A stretch of 13,060 nucleotides of DNA from Chlamydia trachomatis (GCA_945870925.1 CAMBTZ010000029.1:1-13060), one strand, 5' to 3'. Shown: positions 5,809 to 13,060, numbered from the stretch's first letter. A program made the numbers and translations. The notes: a model not told the origin generated them from the letters alone.

Positions 5809-6795
5809 ATGATGCATATATTACTCACAGCTCTTTTATTGGCTAGCTCTCTTCCTCAAGAAGAAGATGTTGTTATTATGGGTTCAGGGCCAGCCGGAAT
5901 GACTGCTGCTATTTATGCCGCAAGATCGGGGCTTTCTACTTTGGTGATTGAGGGTGATGAGACCGGTGGCCAGATAGCTCTTTCTTATAAAGTGGATAAC
6001 TTTCCAGGATTTCCGGAGGGTATCAGCGGAGAAGAGCTTGTTGAAAATATGCGTAAGCAGGCGTTTAGATTTGGAGCTCGTATTCAGAGTTCAAAGGTTA
6101 GTAGTGTAGATATGTCAAAAAGGCCTTTTCTTCTAAAGTTAGAAGGGGGAAAAGAGATCATCGCAAAATCTATTATTATCGCTTCAGGCGCATCGACTAA
6201 ATGGCTTGAAATTCCATCAGAGGCCGCATTAATTGGAAAGGGCGTCAATTCATGTGCAGTCTGTGACGCTCCGTTTTTTATTGATAAAGAGGTGGTTGTA
6301 GTTGGAGGGGGAGATTCTGCTCTAGAAGATGCCCTTTATCTTGCGAATTATGCTTCTAAAGTGACAGTTATACATAGAAGTGAAAACTTAAGAGCATCAA
6401 AGTACCTTCAAGAACAGGTAAGTTTAAATCAAAAAATTCAATATGTTTGGAATGCAACAATAGATGAAATTAAAGACCCAATTAATGAAAAAGTAACAGG
6501 GGTGAATTTACGTGATGTTGAAACAAAAAAAGTAAGGTTTTTTCCATGCGAGGGTGTTTTTGTGGCTATAGGTCATGCTCCTAATACTCAATTGTTTATT
6601 GGCGAATTAGATCTTGATCAAGCTGGTTATATTGTAACAAAAGCTCACTCTACAGAAACAGCAATCGAAGGGGTCTTCGCTGCAGGAGATGTTGCTGATC
6701 CTAAATATAGACAAGCGATTACAGCGGCAGGTAGTGGGAGTATGGCAGCAATTGATGCATACCAATTTATACAAAAACAAAAGGGCAAAAAATGA
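5809..6795 (+). CDS. trxB: thioredoxin reductase with signal-like N-terminus
   Basis: NADPH-dependent flavoprotein that reduces thioredoxin. The 328-residue protein has the FAD site MGSGPAG (24-30), ETGGQI and NFPGFPEG, the redox-active CAVC (Cys149/Cys152), the NADPH site VGGGDSALEDA (165-175) with the phosphate-binding HRSENLRA (189-196), and the second FAD motif GDVADPKYRQAITAAGSG (293-310). All key residues are present. Oddity: the FAD core is preceded by MMHILLTALLLASSLP, a hydrophobic stretch with the shape of a short signal peptide or anchor; usual TrxB proteins have only a few residues there. No later start keeps the first beta strand, and ATG 5812 would remove only one residue. No clear Shine-Dalgarno. 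Its stop overlaps the start of the next gene in ATGA, so the pair is translationally coupled. Confidence 0.94.
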   Translation: MMHILLTALLLASSLPQEEDVVIMGSGPAGMTAAIYAARSGLSTLVIEGDETGGQIALSYKVDNFPGFPEGISGEELVENMRKQAFRFGARIQSSKVSSVDMSKRPFLLKLEGGKEIIAKSIIIASGASTKWLEIPSEAALIGKGVNSCAVCDAPFFIDKEVVVVGGGDSALEDALYLANYASKVTVIHRSENLRASKYLQEQVSLNQKIQYVWNATIDEIKDPINEKVTGVNLRDVETKKVRFFPCEGVFVAIGHAPNTQLFIGELDLDQAGYIVTKAHSTETAIEGVFAAGDVADPKYRQAITAAGSGSMAAIDAYQFIQKQKGKK

Positions 6796-7145
6796 AATAT
6801 TTAACTATAATGTTATTAAGTCTCGGATTACTCAAAGCAGAATTATCACAAATAGTGATTGATTCAACAGATAACCTTATCATCGATGTATATGCTGATT
6901 GGTGTGGACCCTGTAAAAAGTTTAGTCCCATATTTGAGGCAGTCTCAAAGGATTCTAATATGAAAGAGTATCGATTTGAAAAGGCTAATATAGATACAGA
7001 CAAACTTGTAGCTAAACAGTTTAAGGTTTCTTCTGTTCCAACTGTACTTTTTATTAAGAAGGGAAAGGAAGTAGGGAGGGAAGTTGGTTATATGAGTAAG
7101 GATACATTTGCTTCTAAAATCACACAACACTTTGGTAATTTATAA
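6792..7145 (+). CDS. trxA: thioredoxin with N-terminal signal sequence
   Basis: Small dithiol-disulfide carrier of 117 residues. The fold is visible as IDVYADWCGPCKKFSPIFEAV with the classical CGPC site (Cys38/Cys41), the central NIDTDK strand and SSVPTVLF with cis-Pro83. The N-terminus MKYLTIMLLSLGLLKAEL is a typical lysine-plus-hydrophobic signal segment, suggesting export or membrane anchoring; ordinary cytoplasmic TrxA has none. It starts inside the trxB stop (ATGA overlap), which makes TrxB its likely electron donor. That is biochemically notable if both are exported, since NADPH is cytoplasmic. The C-terminal part GREVGYMSK is shared with the next gene, so the two are tandem paralogues. 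Confidence 0.9.
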   Translation: MKYLTIMLLSLGLLKAELSQIVIDSTDNLIIDVYADWCGPCKKFSPIFEAVSKDSNMKEYRFEKANIDTDKLVAKQFKVSSVPTVLFIKKGKEVGREVGYMSKDTFASKITQHFGNL

Positions 7146-7236
7146 CTATTAAGCCTCAAAATTATTTATATTATGATATATTTAGTTATATTAATTAATA
7201 AATATAAAAATAATTAAAAAATAAATTGAGGTAAGT
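7146..7236 (+). promoter_or_regulatory. AT-rich spacer with likely promoter of the second thioredoxin
   Basis: These 91 bases contain only about 11 G or C. They include a 12-bp palindrome TATTAATTAATA (7189-7200), easily a product of composition, and TATAAA (7203-7208), which would put a start site about 20 bases before ATG 7237. A strong GAGGT ribosome site ends the spacer, 4 bases before the ATG. No terminator-like hairpin follows trxA, so read-through from upstream is also possible. Confidence 0.35.
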
Positions 7237-7545
7237 ATGTCTAGTGAGAATATTAAAGAAGTTTTAAACTCATCAGAGTTTGTTGTCCTTTTTGCCGGAG
7301 CTGACTGGTGTGGATATTGCAAAAAAATGACGCCAATTTTTAATGAAGTTGCGCAAGAGCATGGCTCTTTATATAAATTTACTAAGGTAGATATTCAAAT
7401 AGAAGTGGATTTTCCTAAAGAACATAAAATCAATGGTTTTCCAACAATGTTATATATGAGAAACGGAGTTGAAATTGGTAGAGAAGTTGGTTATATGAGT
7501 AAAGAAGCGTTTACAGCTACTATTAGTAAGCATTTTAATAAATAG
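7237..7545 (+). CDS. thioredoxin-family protein with CGYC active site
   Basis: The 102-residue protein is one thioredoxin domain with AGADWCGYCKKMTPIFNEV (Cys25/Cys28) and NGFPTMLY with cis-Pro69. The site is CGYC instead of CGPC; CGYC is the DsbC pair, and the change normally makes the disulfide more oxidising, so an isomerase-like or peroxide-linked role is possible. It has no signal peptide and should be cytoplasmic, unlike its neighbour. The C-terminus GREVGYMSKEAF nearly repeats that of the preceding thioredoxin, and 20 bases are identical (7080-7099 and 7483-7502), pointing to duplication or gene conversion. A clear GAGGT ribosome site supports the start. A hairpin with a T-run follows 25 bases after the stop. 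Confidence 0.9.
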   Translation: MSSENIKEVLNSSEFVVLFAGADWCGYCKKMTPIFNEVAQEHGSLYKFTKVDIQIEVDFPKEHKINGFPTMLYMRNGVEIGREVGYMSKEAFTATISKHFNK

Positions 7546-7570
7546 AAGTTAATCTTTGTTTTTATTATGA

Positions 7571-7599
7571 AGAGATTATGCGATCCATAATCTCTTTTT
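7571..7599 (+). terminator. intrinsic-terminator-like hairpin containing the start codon of the efflux gene
   Basis: AGAGATTATG (7571-7580) and CATAATCTCT (7586-7595) form a perfect 10-bp stem around the loop CGATC, and the run continues as T to 7599. The shape is that of a rho-independent terminator for the thioredoxin gene ending at 7545. The ATG at 7578-7580 of the next gene is the last part of the left arm, so the same hairpin would also hide that start codon or attenuate the efflux operon. As DNA, the 25-bp palindrome could instead be a repressor operator. Confidence 0.65.
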
Positions 7600-9002
7600 C
7601 ATTTCTATTTTTTTACTTATGTTCGTGTGCAAACATGGGTAAAAAAGATAATCCGATTGAACCTGTTCAGGGAATTGATATAGAAGTTTCAAGAAAGGAG
7701 GCTTTAAAGGAAAAAGGGTTATTTGTATGTGGAGATTGGCCCGAAAAAAATTGGTGGGATGATTTTCAGGATTGTGAACTTTCAAAGGCTATTGAGGATG
7801 CGCTTAAAGACAATCCTTCTTTGCAAAGTGTTCAGGCGAGGGTGACGGCTGTAAAAGGCCAGGCAGATATAGTTAAGTCAAAGCTTTTTCCCCAAATAAA
7901 TGCTCTTTTTAATCTTTTATGGGTCTATTTAAATAAAGATATTCAAAAGCAGTTTCCAACTGTTGATCCTAATTTTCATTTTTATACAGTTGGTTTTGAT
8001 TTTACATATGAGTTTGACTTTTGGGGAAAAAATAAAAAATTATTCCAGGCGGCTATCGGTGATATTCATACTCAAGAGGCTCTTTTAGCGCAGAGCAAGT
8101 TAACGTTAAGTACTTCTGTAGCAATTGGATATTATAATTTGCAAGCTACTGTAGCTAAACTTTCTATCATGAAAGAATTGATTGAAAATCGAGAGATACA
8201 GTTAGAACTTACCATTTTACGGGATCGATATAGGATTTCTAATTTAATTAATGTGTTTGATGAGAGGCAGGAAGTTCTTTTTTTACAGGAGAGCTATGCT
8301 GCATTAAAAGAGGAACTTGATCTTCATAAAAGTTCATTTCAAACCTTGAAAGGGCAAAATCCAACAGATGCTTTAGAGTTCCCATTTTATTGGAAAGTGA
8401 ATTATATACCTTTTGAAATACCAGATGAAATTGGATTAAATTTACTTGCAAGAAGAGCTGATCTTGCTGCTCAAATGGCTAGAGTTAAAAAATCAGCTAA
8501 TCTTGTTGGTGTGGCCATAAGGGAGTTTTATCCCAGTATAAATTTAGCAGGGTTACTAGCGTTTCAAGATTTGGATTTTGACAGACTTTTTAGTGGTCAG
8601 TCATTTATGCCAACATTGTTTCCATTGATACAATTACCTATTCTTCAAGGGGGAAAGTTGAGAGCTAATTTAAAAGAAAAGCTAGCTCTTCATGAAGTTG
8701 CAGTTTATGAATATAATGACTCAATTTTAAAGGCAGCTAATGAGGTTGTGCGAGGTATTAATCGACTGACTTCTGTAAATGAGCGGCTTAATTATCAAAA
8801 AATAAAGAGTGAAGTTTCTAAAGAGGTATTTCAGTTAACAGATATTAAGTATCGGCAAGGGATTGATTCATTATATAGGCAACTTAAATCTAAAGAAAAA
8901 TACTTAATGACAAATCTGCATCAAGTTGAGCTTGAAAGAATAAAATATGAGTCAATCATATTACTTATTAAAGCTCTTGGAGGAGGATACAACCGTGACT
9001 AA
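7578..9002 (+). CDS. TolC/NodT-family outer-membrane efflux lipoprotein
   Basis: Outer-membrane channel of a tripartite efflux pump. The 474-residue protein begins with a lipoprotein signal, MRSIISFSFLFFYLCSC, where Leu14-Cys15-Ser16 precede the probable acylated Cys17. It then shows the two-fold OEP layout: LSKAIEDALKDNPSLQ and SKLFPQINALF in the first half, and LLARRADLAAQMARVKKSANLVGVAIREFYPSINLAG (described by position, about residues 290-330) with LPLLQ-like PILQGGKLRANL in the second. Long amphipathic helices fit the periplasmic tunnel. The length matches NodT/OprM relatives. The start codon sits in a hairpin, but no other start keeps the lipoprotein signal. The next gene overlaps its last 8 bases, and the EmrA/EmrB-type neighbours show that it serves an MFS pump. 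Confidence 0.88.
   Translation: MRSIISFSFLFFYLCSCANMGKKDNPIEPVQGIDIEVSRKEALKEKGLFVCGDWPEKNWWDDFQDCELSKAIEDALKDNPSLQSVQARVTAVKGQADIVKSKLFPQINALFNLLWVYLNKDIQKQFPTVDPNFHFYTVGFDFTYEFDFWGKNKKLFQAAIGDIHTQEALLAQSKLTLSTSVAIGYYNLQATVAKLSIMKELIENREIQLELTILRDRYRISNLINVFDERQEVLFLQESYAALKEELDLHKSSFQTLKGQNPTDALEFPFYWKVNYIPFEIPDEIGLNLLARRADLAAQMARVKKSANLVGVAIREFYPSINLAGLLAFQDLDFDRLFSGQSFMPTLFPLIQLPILQGGKLRANLKEKLALHEVAVYEYNDSILKAANEVVRGINRLTSVNERLNYQKIKSEVSKEVFQLTDIKYRQGIDSLYRQLKSKEKYLMTNLHQVELERIKYESIILLIKALGGGYNRD
8979..8986 (+). promoter_or_regulatory. strong ribosome binding site that fixes the GTG start of emrA
   Basis: GGAGGAGG ends 8 bases before GTG 8995, inside the last codons of the outer-membrane gene. 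An ATG at 8947 in the same frame is further upstream and has no such site, so the shorter GTG start is preferred. Confidence 0.8.
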
Positions 9003-10158
9003 AAAATGGTTTATTTTTTCAGCCGCTTTTTTCTGTGGTTTAGCGCTCATTATTTTTATCTGGTGGGGCATATGGGGTAGATTTGAAAAATCGACAGATG
9101 ACTCTTATGTTCAAGGAAATCAAGTAAGATTAACTTCTCAGATCGATGGCTATGTTGTTTCTATTCATGCTGATGATACAGAGCTTGTAGAAGAGGGGCA
9201 AATTTTAGTAGAGCTTGATCCAACGGATCGGTTAATTGCTTTTGAAAAATCAAAAGCGCTTTTGTCTGAAAGAATTCGAGAGGTGGTTAAGCTTTTTGAA
9301 ACTGTTTATGTTCTTGCTGGAGAATATGAAAAGTCCGGAGCAAAGTTGATTGAGGCTGAAACACGTTATATAAATAGAAAAGAGGTAGTTGAAAGTGGAG
9401 CTGTTTCTGAAGAAGAGTATATTGTTTCAGAGAGCGAATATTATGCTGCAAAAGGTAGTCTAACAGCCGCAAAATATAATCTTATGAAGGGTATTTCAGA
9501 AGTTCAAAATACAACAGTGTCAACTCACCCGATTGTGGAAAAAGCAAAATCTGATGTAAGAGAAGCTTATGTCAATTTACAAAGATGTACGCTGAGATCT
9601 CCGGTAACAGGAATTGTTGCTTTAAGAAAAGTTCAGGTGGGTCAGTCAATTACTCGGCAAATCCCTCTTATGGCAGTAATTCCCTTAAACCAAATGTGGG
9701 TAGATGCTAATTTTAAAGAGGTTGATCTCTCTAAAATTCGAATTGGGCAACCTGCAACTATTATTTCGGATATTTACGGAGGTGATGTTCTTTATAAAGG
9801 AGAAGTAATTGGAATAGGAATAGGAAGTGGAGCTGTATTTTCACCATTACCACCTCAAAATGCTACTGGAAATTGGATTAAAATTGTTCAAAGAATTCCT
9901 GTTAGAATATCGCTTGATATGGAGCAATTAAAGAGAAATCCATTAAGACTTGGTCTTTCTATGAATGTAACAGTAGATGTGCATGATATTGAAGGGGATC
10001 GAGTACCTAATACAACTACGGATAAATCAGTTTATCAAACAGATATTTTCTCTTCACAAATCGATGGAGTAGAAAAAATTATTCAAGAAATTTTAAATCA
10101 GAATGAAACAATTGAAATAGGGGCTATTTGGGAGACAAGATCAAGCTTAGTCCAATAG
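8995..10158 (+). CDS. emrA: EmrA/HlyD-type membrane fusion protein
   Basis: Periplasmic adaptor linking the EmrB-type pump to the outer-membrane channel. The 387-residue protein has one N-terminal membrane helix (about residues 5-28), then the hallmark TDDSYVQGNQVRLTSQIDGY (34-53), the first lipoyl half with DDTELVEEGQILVELDP, an alpha-hairpin of roughly 110 residues, and the second lipoyl half RSPVTGIVALRKVQVGQSI. The beta-barrel part VDANFKEVDLSKIRIGQPA and a membrane-proximal region ending near VTVDVHD follow. It starts at GTG 8995, overlapping the upstream gene by 8 bases, and its end overlaps emrB by 31 bases, so the three proteins are probably made in step. A drug or toxic fatty-acid substrate is known for the family, but the substrate here cannot be read. 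Confidence 0.9.
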   Translation: MTKKWFIFSAAFFCGLALIIFIWWGIWGRFEKSTDDSYVQGNQVRLTSQIDGYVVSIHADDTELVEEGQILVELDPTDRLIAFEKSKALLSERIREVVKLFETVYVLAGEYEKSGAKLIEAETRYINRKEVVESGAVSEEEYIVSESEYYAAKGSLTAAKYNLMKGISEVQNTTVSTHPIVEKAKSDVREAYVNLQRCTLRSPVTGIVALRKVQVGQSITRQIPLMAVIPLNQMWVDANFKEVDLSKIRIGQPATIISDIYGGDVLYKGEVIGIGIGSGAVFSPLPPQNATGNWIKIVQRIPVRISLDMEQLKRNPLRLGLSMNVTVDVHDIEGDRVPNTTTDKSVYQTDIFSSQIDGVEKIIQEILNQNETIEIGAIWETRSSLVQ

Positions 10159-11648
10159 AGCGTTTTATCGCAACGCTTGCCTTAATACTAGGCGCATTTC
10201 TCTTTGTTCTCGATTATACAATAGCAAATGTTGCTGTACCTTATATTGCCGGTGGACTTGCATCTGGTGTAAGTGAAGGGACTTATGTAATTACCGCTTT
10301 TGCTGTAGGAAATGCTGTTTTTGTTCCAATGACAGGCTATTTTTCTGAGCGATTTGGGATGATTCGAACTCTAAGTTTGTCTCTTTTTTTATTCACTATT
10401 TTTTCTCTTTTTTGTGGAGTGGCTCCAAATTTAGTTGCTTTAGTTGTATTTAGGTTTTTACAAGGAGCTGCAGCGGGTCCATTAATCCCTTTATCACAAG
10501 GGCTTTTAGTGTTTATTCAGCCTAAAAAAATAATCAATTTAATTTTAGCTATCTATGCAATGGTTGTTTTGGTTGCGCCAGTATTTGGTCCAATTGTAGG
10601 CGGCTATTTTTGTATTTACTATGATTGGCGATGGATTTTTTATATTAACTTACCGGTCGGACTTTTTTGTGCAGGGTCTGTCTATAAAATTTTGAAACCA
10701 ATTAACAAAACAAATTCAAAGCAAAAGGTCGATCTTACAGGTTTTGCACTTCTTCTTATTGGAATGACGGCATTGCAAATTTTTCTTGATAAAGGGCAAG
10801 AGTGGGATTGGTTCAAGTCAGAGAAAATCTGGATAATGGCTATCCTCGCATTTTTAGGGATTTTTTATCTTCTTCTCTGGAGTATTCTTAAAAAAAATGC
10901 TGTTTTAGAACTCTCTCTCCTTCGGAATCGTAATTTTGCAATTGCTAATATAGTTGTTTTCTTCTCTTACTCGATGTATTTTGGCAGCATTGTTGTGATT
11001 CCTCTCTGGCTTCAAACACAAATGGGGTATAACGCTTTAGCTGCTGGGATTGCTGTTGCCCCAATTGGAATTGGTTCGATAGTTGTATCATTAGCGGTAG
11101 CAAAACTGCTGACTAAAATAGGACCTATTTGGCCTATGATGATAGGCTTTATTATTATTGCGATATCAAGTGAATATGTACGGTATTTTCCTGCTGATAT
11201 TGATAGATATCACATTATGCTATCCCGTTTTATTTTAGGAATAGGAATAGGTTTTTGGATTACGCCCATGATGAATATGGCTGCACTTTCATTGCCTGAA
11301 GATAAGATTGCTAGTGGACTTGGCATTTTTCATCTTGTTCGAGGTATTTCCGGAGGAATTGGTGCCTCTTTATATCCAACTCTTTATTTACGTAGGCAGA
11401 TACATCAACATGCTAATTTAATTGAACACCTAAATGAGTTTAAAGAGAGCGCAAGAGAGTATATTCAAGAAATAGGATCTCTCCCTCTAGCTGAGGTATT
11501 AATTGAAAGGCAGGCCTCTGTGATTGCAATAAATGAAGTTTTTCACTTAATGGCAATTGTTGTTTTCCTTCTTACTCTCGTTCTTCTTTTTGCATTTAAA
11601 ACAAAACATCAAACAGATGAAGAAGTAGTCCTTTTAGCAGCTGATTGA
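10128..11648 (+). CDS. emrB: EmrB/QacA-type MFS efflux transporter (DHA2, 14 helices)
   Basis: Inner-membrane drug:proton antiporter, the motor of the tripartite pump. The 506-residue protein shows the DHA2 motif FVLDYTIANVAVPYIAG with Asp29, the MFS loop GYFSERFGMIRT (70-81), FRFLQGAAAGPLIPLSQ (about 108-124), the antiporter motif APVFGPIVGGY (150-160) and DWRWIFYINLPVG (166-178). About 14 hydrophobic segments are seen, and there is a soluble loop near residues 415-460. The start is TTG 10128, preceded by AGGGG at 10119-10123; no ATG lies before the first helix, and the spacing to the LDYTIAN motif agrees with E. coli EmrB. The start lies inside emrA. The 3' end overlaps the opposing transporter gene by 40 bases, with no room for a separate terminator. 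Confidence 0.9.
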   Translation: MGDKIKLSPIERFIATLALILGAFLFVLDYTIANVAVPYIAGGLASGVSEGTYVITAFAVGNAVFVPMTGYFSERFGMIRTLSLSLFLFTIFSLFCGVAPNLVALVVFRFLQGAAAGPLIPLSQGLLVFIQPKKIINLILAIYAMVVLVAPVFGPIVGGYFCIYYDWRWIFYINLPVGLFCAGSVYKILKPINKTNSKQKVDLTGFALLLIGMTALQIFLDKGQEWDWFKSEKIWIMAILAFLGIFYLLLWSILKKNAVLELSLLRNRNFAIANIVVFFSYSMYFGSIVVIPLWLQTQMGYNALAAGIAVAPIGIGSIVVSLAVAKLLTKIGPIWPMMIGFIIIAISSEYVRYFPADIDRYHIMLSRFILGIGIGFWITPMMNMAALSLPEDKIASGLGIFHLVRGISGGIGASLYPTLYLRRQIHQHANLIEHLNEFKESAREYIQEIGSLPLAEVLIERQASVIAINEVFHLMAIVVFLLTLVLLFAFKTKHQTDEEVVLLAAD

Positions 11649-12892
11649 ATGACATCTACAATTTGATGGGTTTTTAAAAGTCTTTTAAAAACCCAAACAG
11701 CTGAAAATAGAGAGCAGGCAACAGCTACGATAAGAGGTAAATAGACCCAGATAGCTGCGCAAATACCACAGAGAAAAGAGACGATAGCTTCGATTAAAAT
11801 AAAAAGAGCCTGGCTAACTCCAAGCGCTTCGCCATGATTTTCAGACGGTGAATAATCTGTAACAAGAAAAGCAGAAAAGCTAAAGCCTAGCGCATTGAAG
11901 TAGCTTGTTATAAATAGAAACACCCAGAGAGAGCCATTAAATGAGATAGTCAATAAAAGGATAAGTGATATGGCTGTGCCGATAGCGCTGATGCACATAA
12001 CTTCTTTTCTAGAACAATATTTTAAATAAATCCAGTAAGTGAATGGGGCAAAGCAGTATGAGCATGAAAGAAAGGTTTCAACAGTTCCAAGTCTTGCTGG
12101 TTCAAAGTTATATTGCTTCATTAGGAATAGAGGAATATAGGATGTGAAGATAAATGTAGCGGCATAAAAAGAGGTGTTGCTAATGAGTATAGGTCTAAGC
12201 GCTGCATGTTTAAATGATGTGAGAGTTGAGAAAAAGGGAGTTATATCAAAAACTAATTTAGTTGAAGGCGCAATTTTAGGTCCTTTGAAATAGAAAAAAA
12301 TAAGAATAAAACAAATTAAGTAGATTGAGGCTGCGGCTAAAAATGGGACAGAAAGAGCGTATATTGAAAGTGAAGGATGGGCAATTAAGTTCCAGCCCAC
12401 AAAAGATCCAATAATCCATCCACTGTTAATAACCATAGTTGTCCAAAATTCAAGATTTGGCAGTTTCTTTTCTGCATCTTTTTCTAGTCCTATGAGCGTT
12501 GTATAGGCAAGTGAATAGCAACCATCAAAAAATCCGGTAAAAAAACGGATAAGAAGTAATAGAACAAGTGAGGAAAATTGAATTGCAAATGCTGATAAAA
12601 GGTACATTAGCCCAACTAATAAAAACGTGATTACTAGCACCTTTTTCTTACCGAAATTATCAGAAAATTTACCAATGAGTGGCGTTCCGATAAATGCGCC
12701 GACATAATAGGTTGTGTAAGTTAGACCAAGTAATATACTTCTTGTAGCAGTAGAGTAATCTTCTGGGAGAAAATTATAGCTAGAATTTAAAAAAATTGTA
12801 GGAAATAGGGGAAATGCAAAGTAGAACCCAAGGTAACTACCCATTAATACTAGGAAAATGATGAGTCTATCTTTCATCTCTAAGTGATTCAT
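11609..12892 (-). CDS. MFS transporter, 12-helix DHA1-like
   Basis: Inner-membrane permease of 427 residues with 12 hydrophobic segments. The MFS loop motif reads GTPLIGKFSDNFGKKKVLV (69-87), after a first helix with GFYFAFPLFPTIF. The central loop is basic and short, and the weak TetA/DHA1-like motifs favour drug or metabolite efflux, but the substrate cannot be told. ATG 12892 gives the longest form; ATG 12877 (MKDRLIIF) is an alternative and would be required if TATAAT at 12896-12891 is the real -10 box, because that box overlaps the first ATG. Neither start has a good Shine-Dalgarno. It converges on emrB with a 40-base tail overlap, so strong transcription of either gene could interfere with the other. 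Confidence 0.88.
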   Translation of the reverse strand: MNHLEMKDRLIIFLVLMGSYLGFYFAFPLFPTIFLNSSYNFLPEDYSTATRSILLGLTYTTYYVGAFIGTPLIGKFSDNFGKKKVLVITFLLVGLMYLLSAFAIQFSSLVLLLLIRFFTGFFDGCYSLAYTTLIGLEKDAEKKLPNLEFWTTMVINSGWIIGSFVGWNLIAHPSLSIYALSVPFLAAASIYLICFILIFFYFKGPKIAPSTKLVFDITPFFSTLTSFKHAALRPILISNTSFYAATFIFTSYIPLFLMKQYNFEPARLGTVETFLSCSYCFAPFTYWIYLKYCSRKEVMCISAIGTAISLILLLTISFNGSLWVFLFITSYFNALGFSFSAFLVTDYSPSENHGEALGVSQALFILIEAIVSFLCGICAAIWVYLPLIVAVACSLFSAVWVFKRLLKTHQIVDVIQSAAKRTTSSSV

Positions 12893-12919
12893 TATACAAG
12901 CGTGCTTGTTTATGAAAAG
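12891..12919 (-). promoter_or_regulatory. putative promoter with palindromic operator for the MFS gene
   Basis: On the minus strand TATAAT (12896-12891) is a perfect -10 match, with TTTTCA (12918-12913, 4/6) 16 bases upstream as a possible -35. Almost all of the spacer is the palindrome ACAAGC-AC-GCTTGT (plus strand 12896-12909). A dyad between the boxes is a common place for a repressor or a MerR-type activator to bind. The regulator is unknown. Confidence 0.45.
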
Positions 12920-12978
12920 AAAGATCGCAAAATAAATATAGTTTTTTGTAAGCCCTTCTAGTATAGTCTCTCAATCGT

Positions 12979-13060
12979 ATGCAAGAGACAGTATTAATAG
13001 GTAATAAATCGGTTCAATGGATCGATCATCCGCACGGTGTTGATGAGAGCTTTTTTAATG
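12979..13060 (+). CDS. start of an unrecognised gene, cut by the window edge
   Basis: An ATG at 12979 opens a frame that runs to the right edge without a stop, giving 27 residues that begin MQETVLIGNKSVQWIDHPHG. The fragment has no signal peptide and no motif I recognise. There is no strong Shine-Dalgarno; TATAGT (12962-12967) lies upstream and might be a -10 box for a short-leader transcript. It is divergent from the MFS transporter across 86 bases and could share regulation with it. The call rests on an open frame and position only. Confidence 0.45.
   Translation, partial: MQETVLIGNKSVQWIDHPHGVDESFFN

Noticed and set aside
7189..7200. TATTAATTAATA palindrome before the second thioredoxin
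   Set aside because: The spacer is about 88% A+T, so self-complementary runs of this kind are expected by composition.
8947..8994. ATG start for the adaptor protein at 8947
   Set aside because: No ribosome site and a long overlap with the channel gene; GTG 8995 has a strong GGAGGAGG 8 bases upstream.

Overview
The window looks like a piece of chromosome from an AT-rich, Gram-negative intracellular bacterium, most likely an environmental chlamydia (order Chlamydiales: Parachlamydia, Simkania or Waddlia type). Three things point there: the cysteine-free L33 gene sits directly upstream of a LolC/LolE-type permease, an arrangement I recall from Chlamydiaceae; the L33 protein looks chlamydial; and the base composition is low in G+C. 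No rRNA, tRNA, CRISPR array or complete insertion sequence was seen.

Left part (1-4736) is mostly on the minus strand. Read in that direction it holds tsaC (YrdC type), slyD (FKBP isomerase), a plus-strand relic, tsaD, rpmG and the lipoprotein-release permease that runs off the left edge. TsaC and TsaD act in one pathway, t6A modification of tRNA. The relic at 2970-3597 is a decayed gene for a small exported protein, broken by two one-base frameshifts and by a 266-bp transposase-less element with 19-bp terminal inverted repeats and a TAA target duplication. Removing the element and one copy of TAA rejoins the host gene in frame.

Middle part (4782-7545) is a plus-strand run: a stand-alone ddl (cell-wall precursor), trxB and two thioredoxin genes. 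TrxB and the first thioredoxin overlap by ATGA and both begin with short signal-peptide-like segments. The second thioredoxin lacks a signal, has a CGYC active site, and shares a very similar C-terminus with the first.

Right part (7571-12892) is a tripartite drug-efflux operon: a TolC/NodT-type outer-membrane lipoprotein, an EmrA-type adaptor and an EmrB-type 14-helix MFS pump. Its genes overlap and the two inner-membrane genes use GTG and TTG starts. A perfect terminator-like hairpin contains the start codon of the first gene. A second, 12-helix MFS transporter faces the operon and overlaps its end by 40 bp. Its upstream region has a 14-bp palindrome between putative -35 and -10 boxes. The last 82 bases begin an unrecognised plus-strand gene.
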